40,534 nt of DNA from Phycisphaerae bacterium (GTDB lineage Bacteria; Planctomycetota; Phycisphaerae; UBA1845; PWPN01). Within the stretch, counting starts at the first letter, position 1. The number at the start of each line of letters is the position of its first letter. A program made the position numbers and the translations under genes. This document shows, piece after piece, positions 40,521 through 40,534 of this stretch. The stretch covers positions 1 to 40,534 of the forward strand of contig DAOOIV010000044.1 in the NCBI GenBank assembly GCA_035384605.1, in the 5' to 3' direction. Under the pieces are notes generated by a model. The model had not been told where the DNA came from and did not search any database. It saw nothing but the letters and a program-made list of their open reading frames with translations.

Positions 40521-40534
40521 TCCAAATGAATCCG

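Overview
The window looks like a chromosomal segment of a GC-rich bacterium, most likely a planctomycete (Planctomycetota or a close PVC relative). This is inferred, not proven. The reasons are a secreted protein ending in a dockerin-like double EF-hand, a DUF1570-type HExxH protein, several very large secreted proteins of HEAT/PDZ/beta-helix type, use of the LL-diaminopimelate aminotransferase route, and housekeeping genes scattered singly between hypothetical genes. No rRNA, tRNA, CRISPR array or plasmid-type origin was seen.

Layout. 1-1050: 3' part of a large serine recombinase, a trace of a mobile element. 938-5120: three-gene unit of a secreted HEAT-like protein, a C39-like lipoprotein and a small secreted or membrane protein. 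5321-7058: divergent nikR and asd. 7289-8994: two reverse-strand exported proteins. 9188-10624: argH. 10843-15685: two large secreted proteins, the second with a dockerin-like tail. 15873-20108: ugd, an orphan REC-XRE regulator, and a translationally coupled WecA/MraY-type transferase plus membrane protein, suggesting surface polysaccharide synthesis. 20581-24724: purD followed by a GH-like/SUMF1 fusion. 24776-30037, reverse strand: a four-gene run encoding a phosphohexomutase-like protein with degenerate active-site motifs, a non-catalytic M16 peptidase, a catalytic M16 peptidase and a CPBP membrane protease. 30446-33352: TolC-like lipoprotein and a radical SAM protein. 33573-36978: two related secreted beta-helix proteins, the first with a 555-bp internal duplication. 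37148-38380: dapL. 38570-40327: ATPase and permease of a FecCD/BtuCD-type importer, cut off from any binding protein by the window end.

How they work together. asd and dapL both serve diaminopimelate/lysine synthesis but lie 30 kb apart. argH and purD are stand-alone housekeeping genes. ugd, the WecA-like transferase and its coupled membrane protein plausibly feed cell-surface glycan production. NikR and the FecCD-type importer are both metal-related but are not adjacent.

The most unusual items are the phosphohexomutase-like protein that has lost its phosphoserine and sits in an operon with an M16 heterodimer and a CPBP protease, the GH-like/SUMF1 fusion, the REC-XRE regulator, the paired beta-helix proteins with a shared PLSGxxC export signature, and a small family of dispersed intergenic repeats at 10742, 35368-35538, 38444 and 40386-40520. 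Start codons were chosen from Shine-Dalgarno spacing, signal peptides and overlaps; promoters and terminators were judged by eye.
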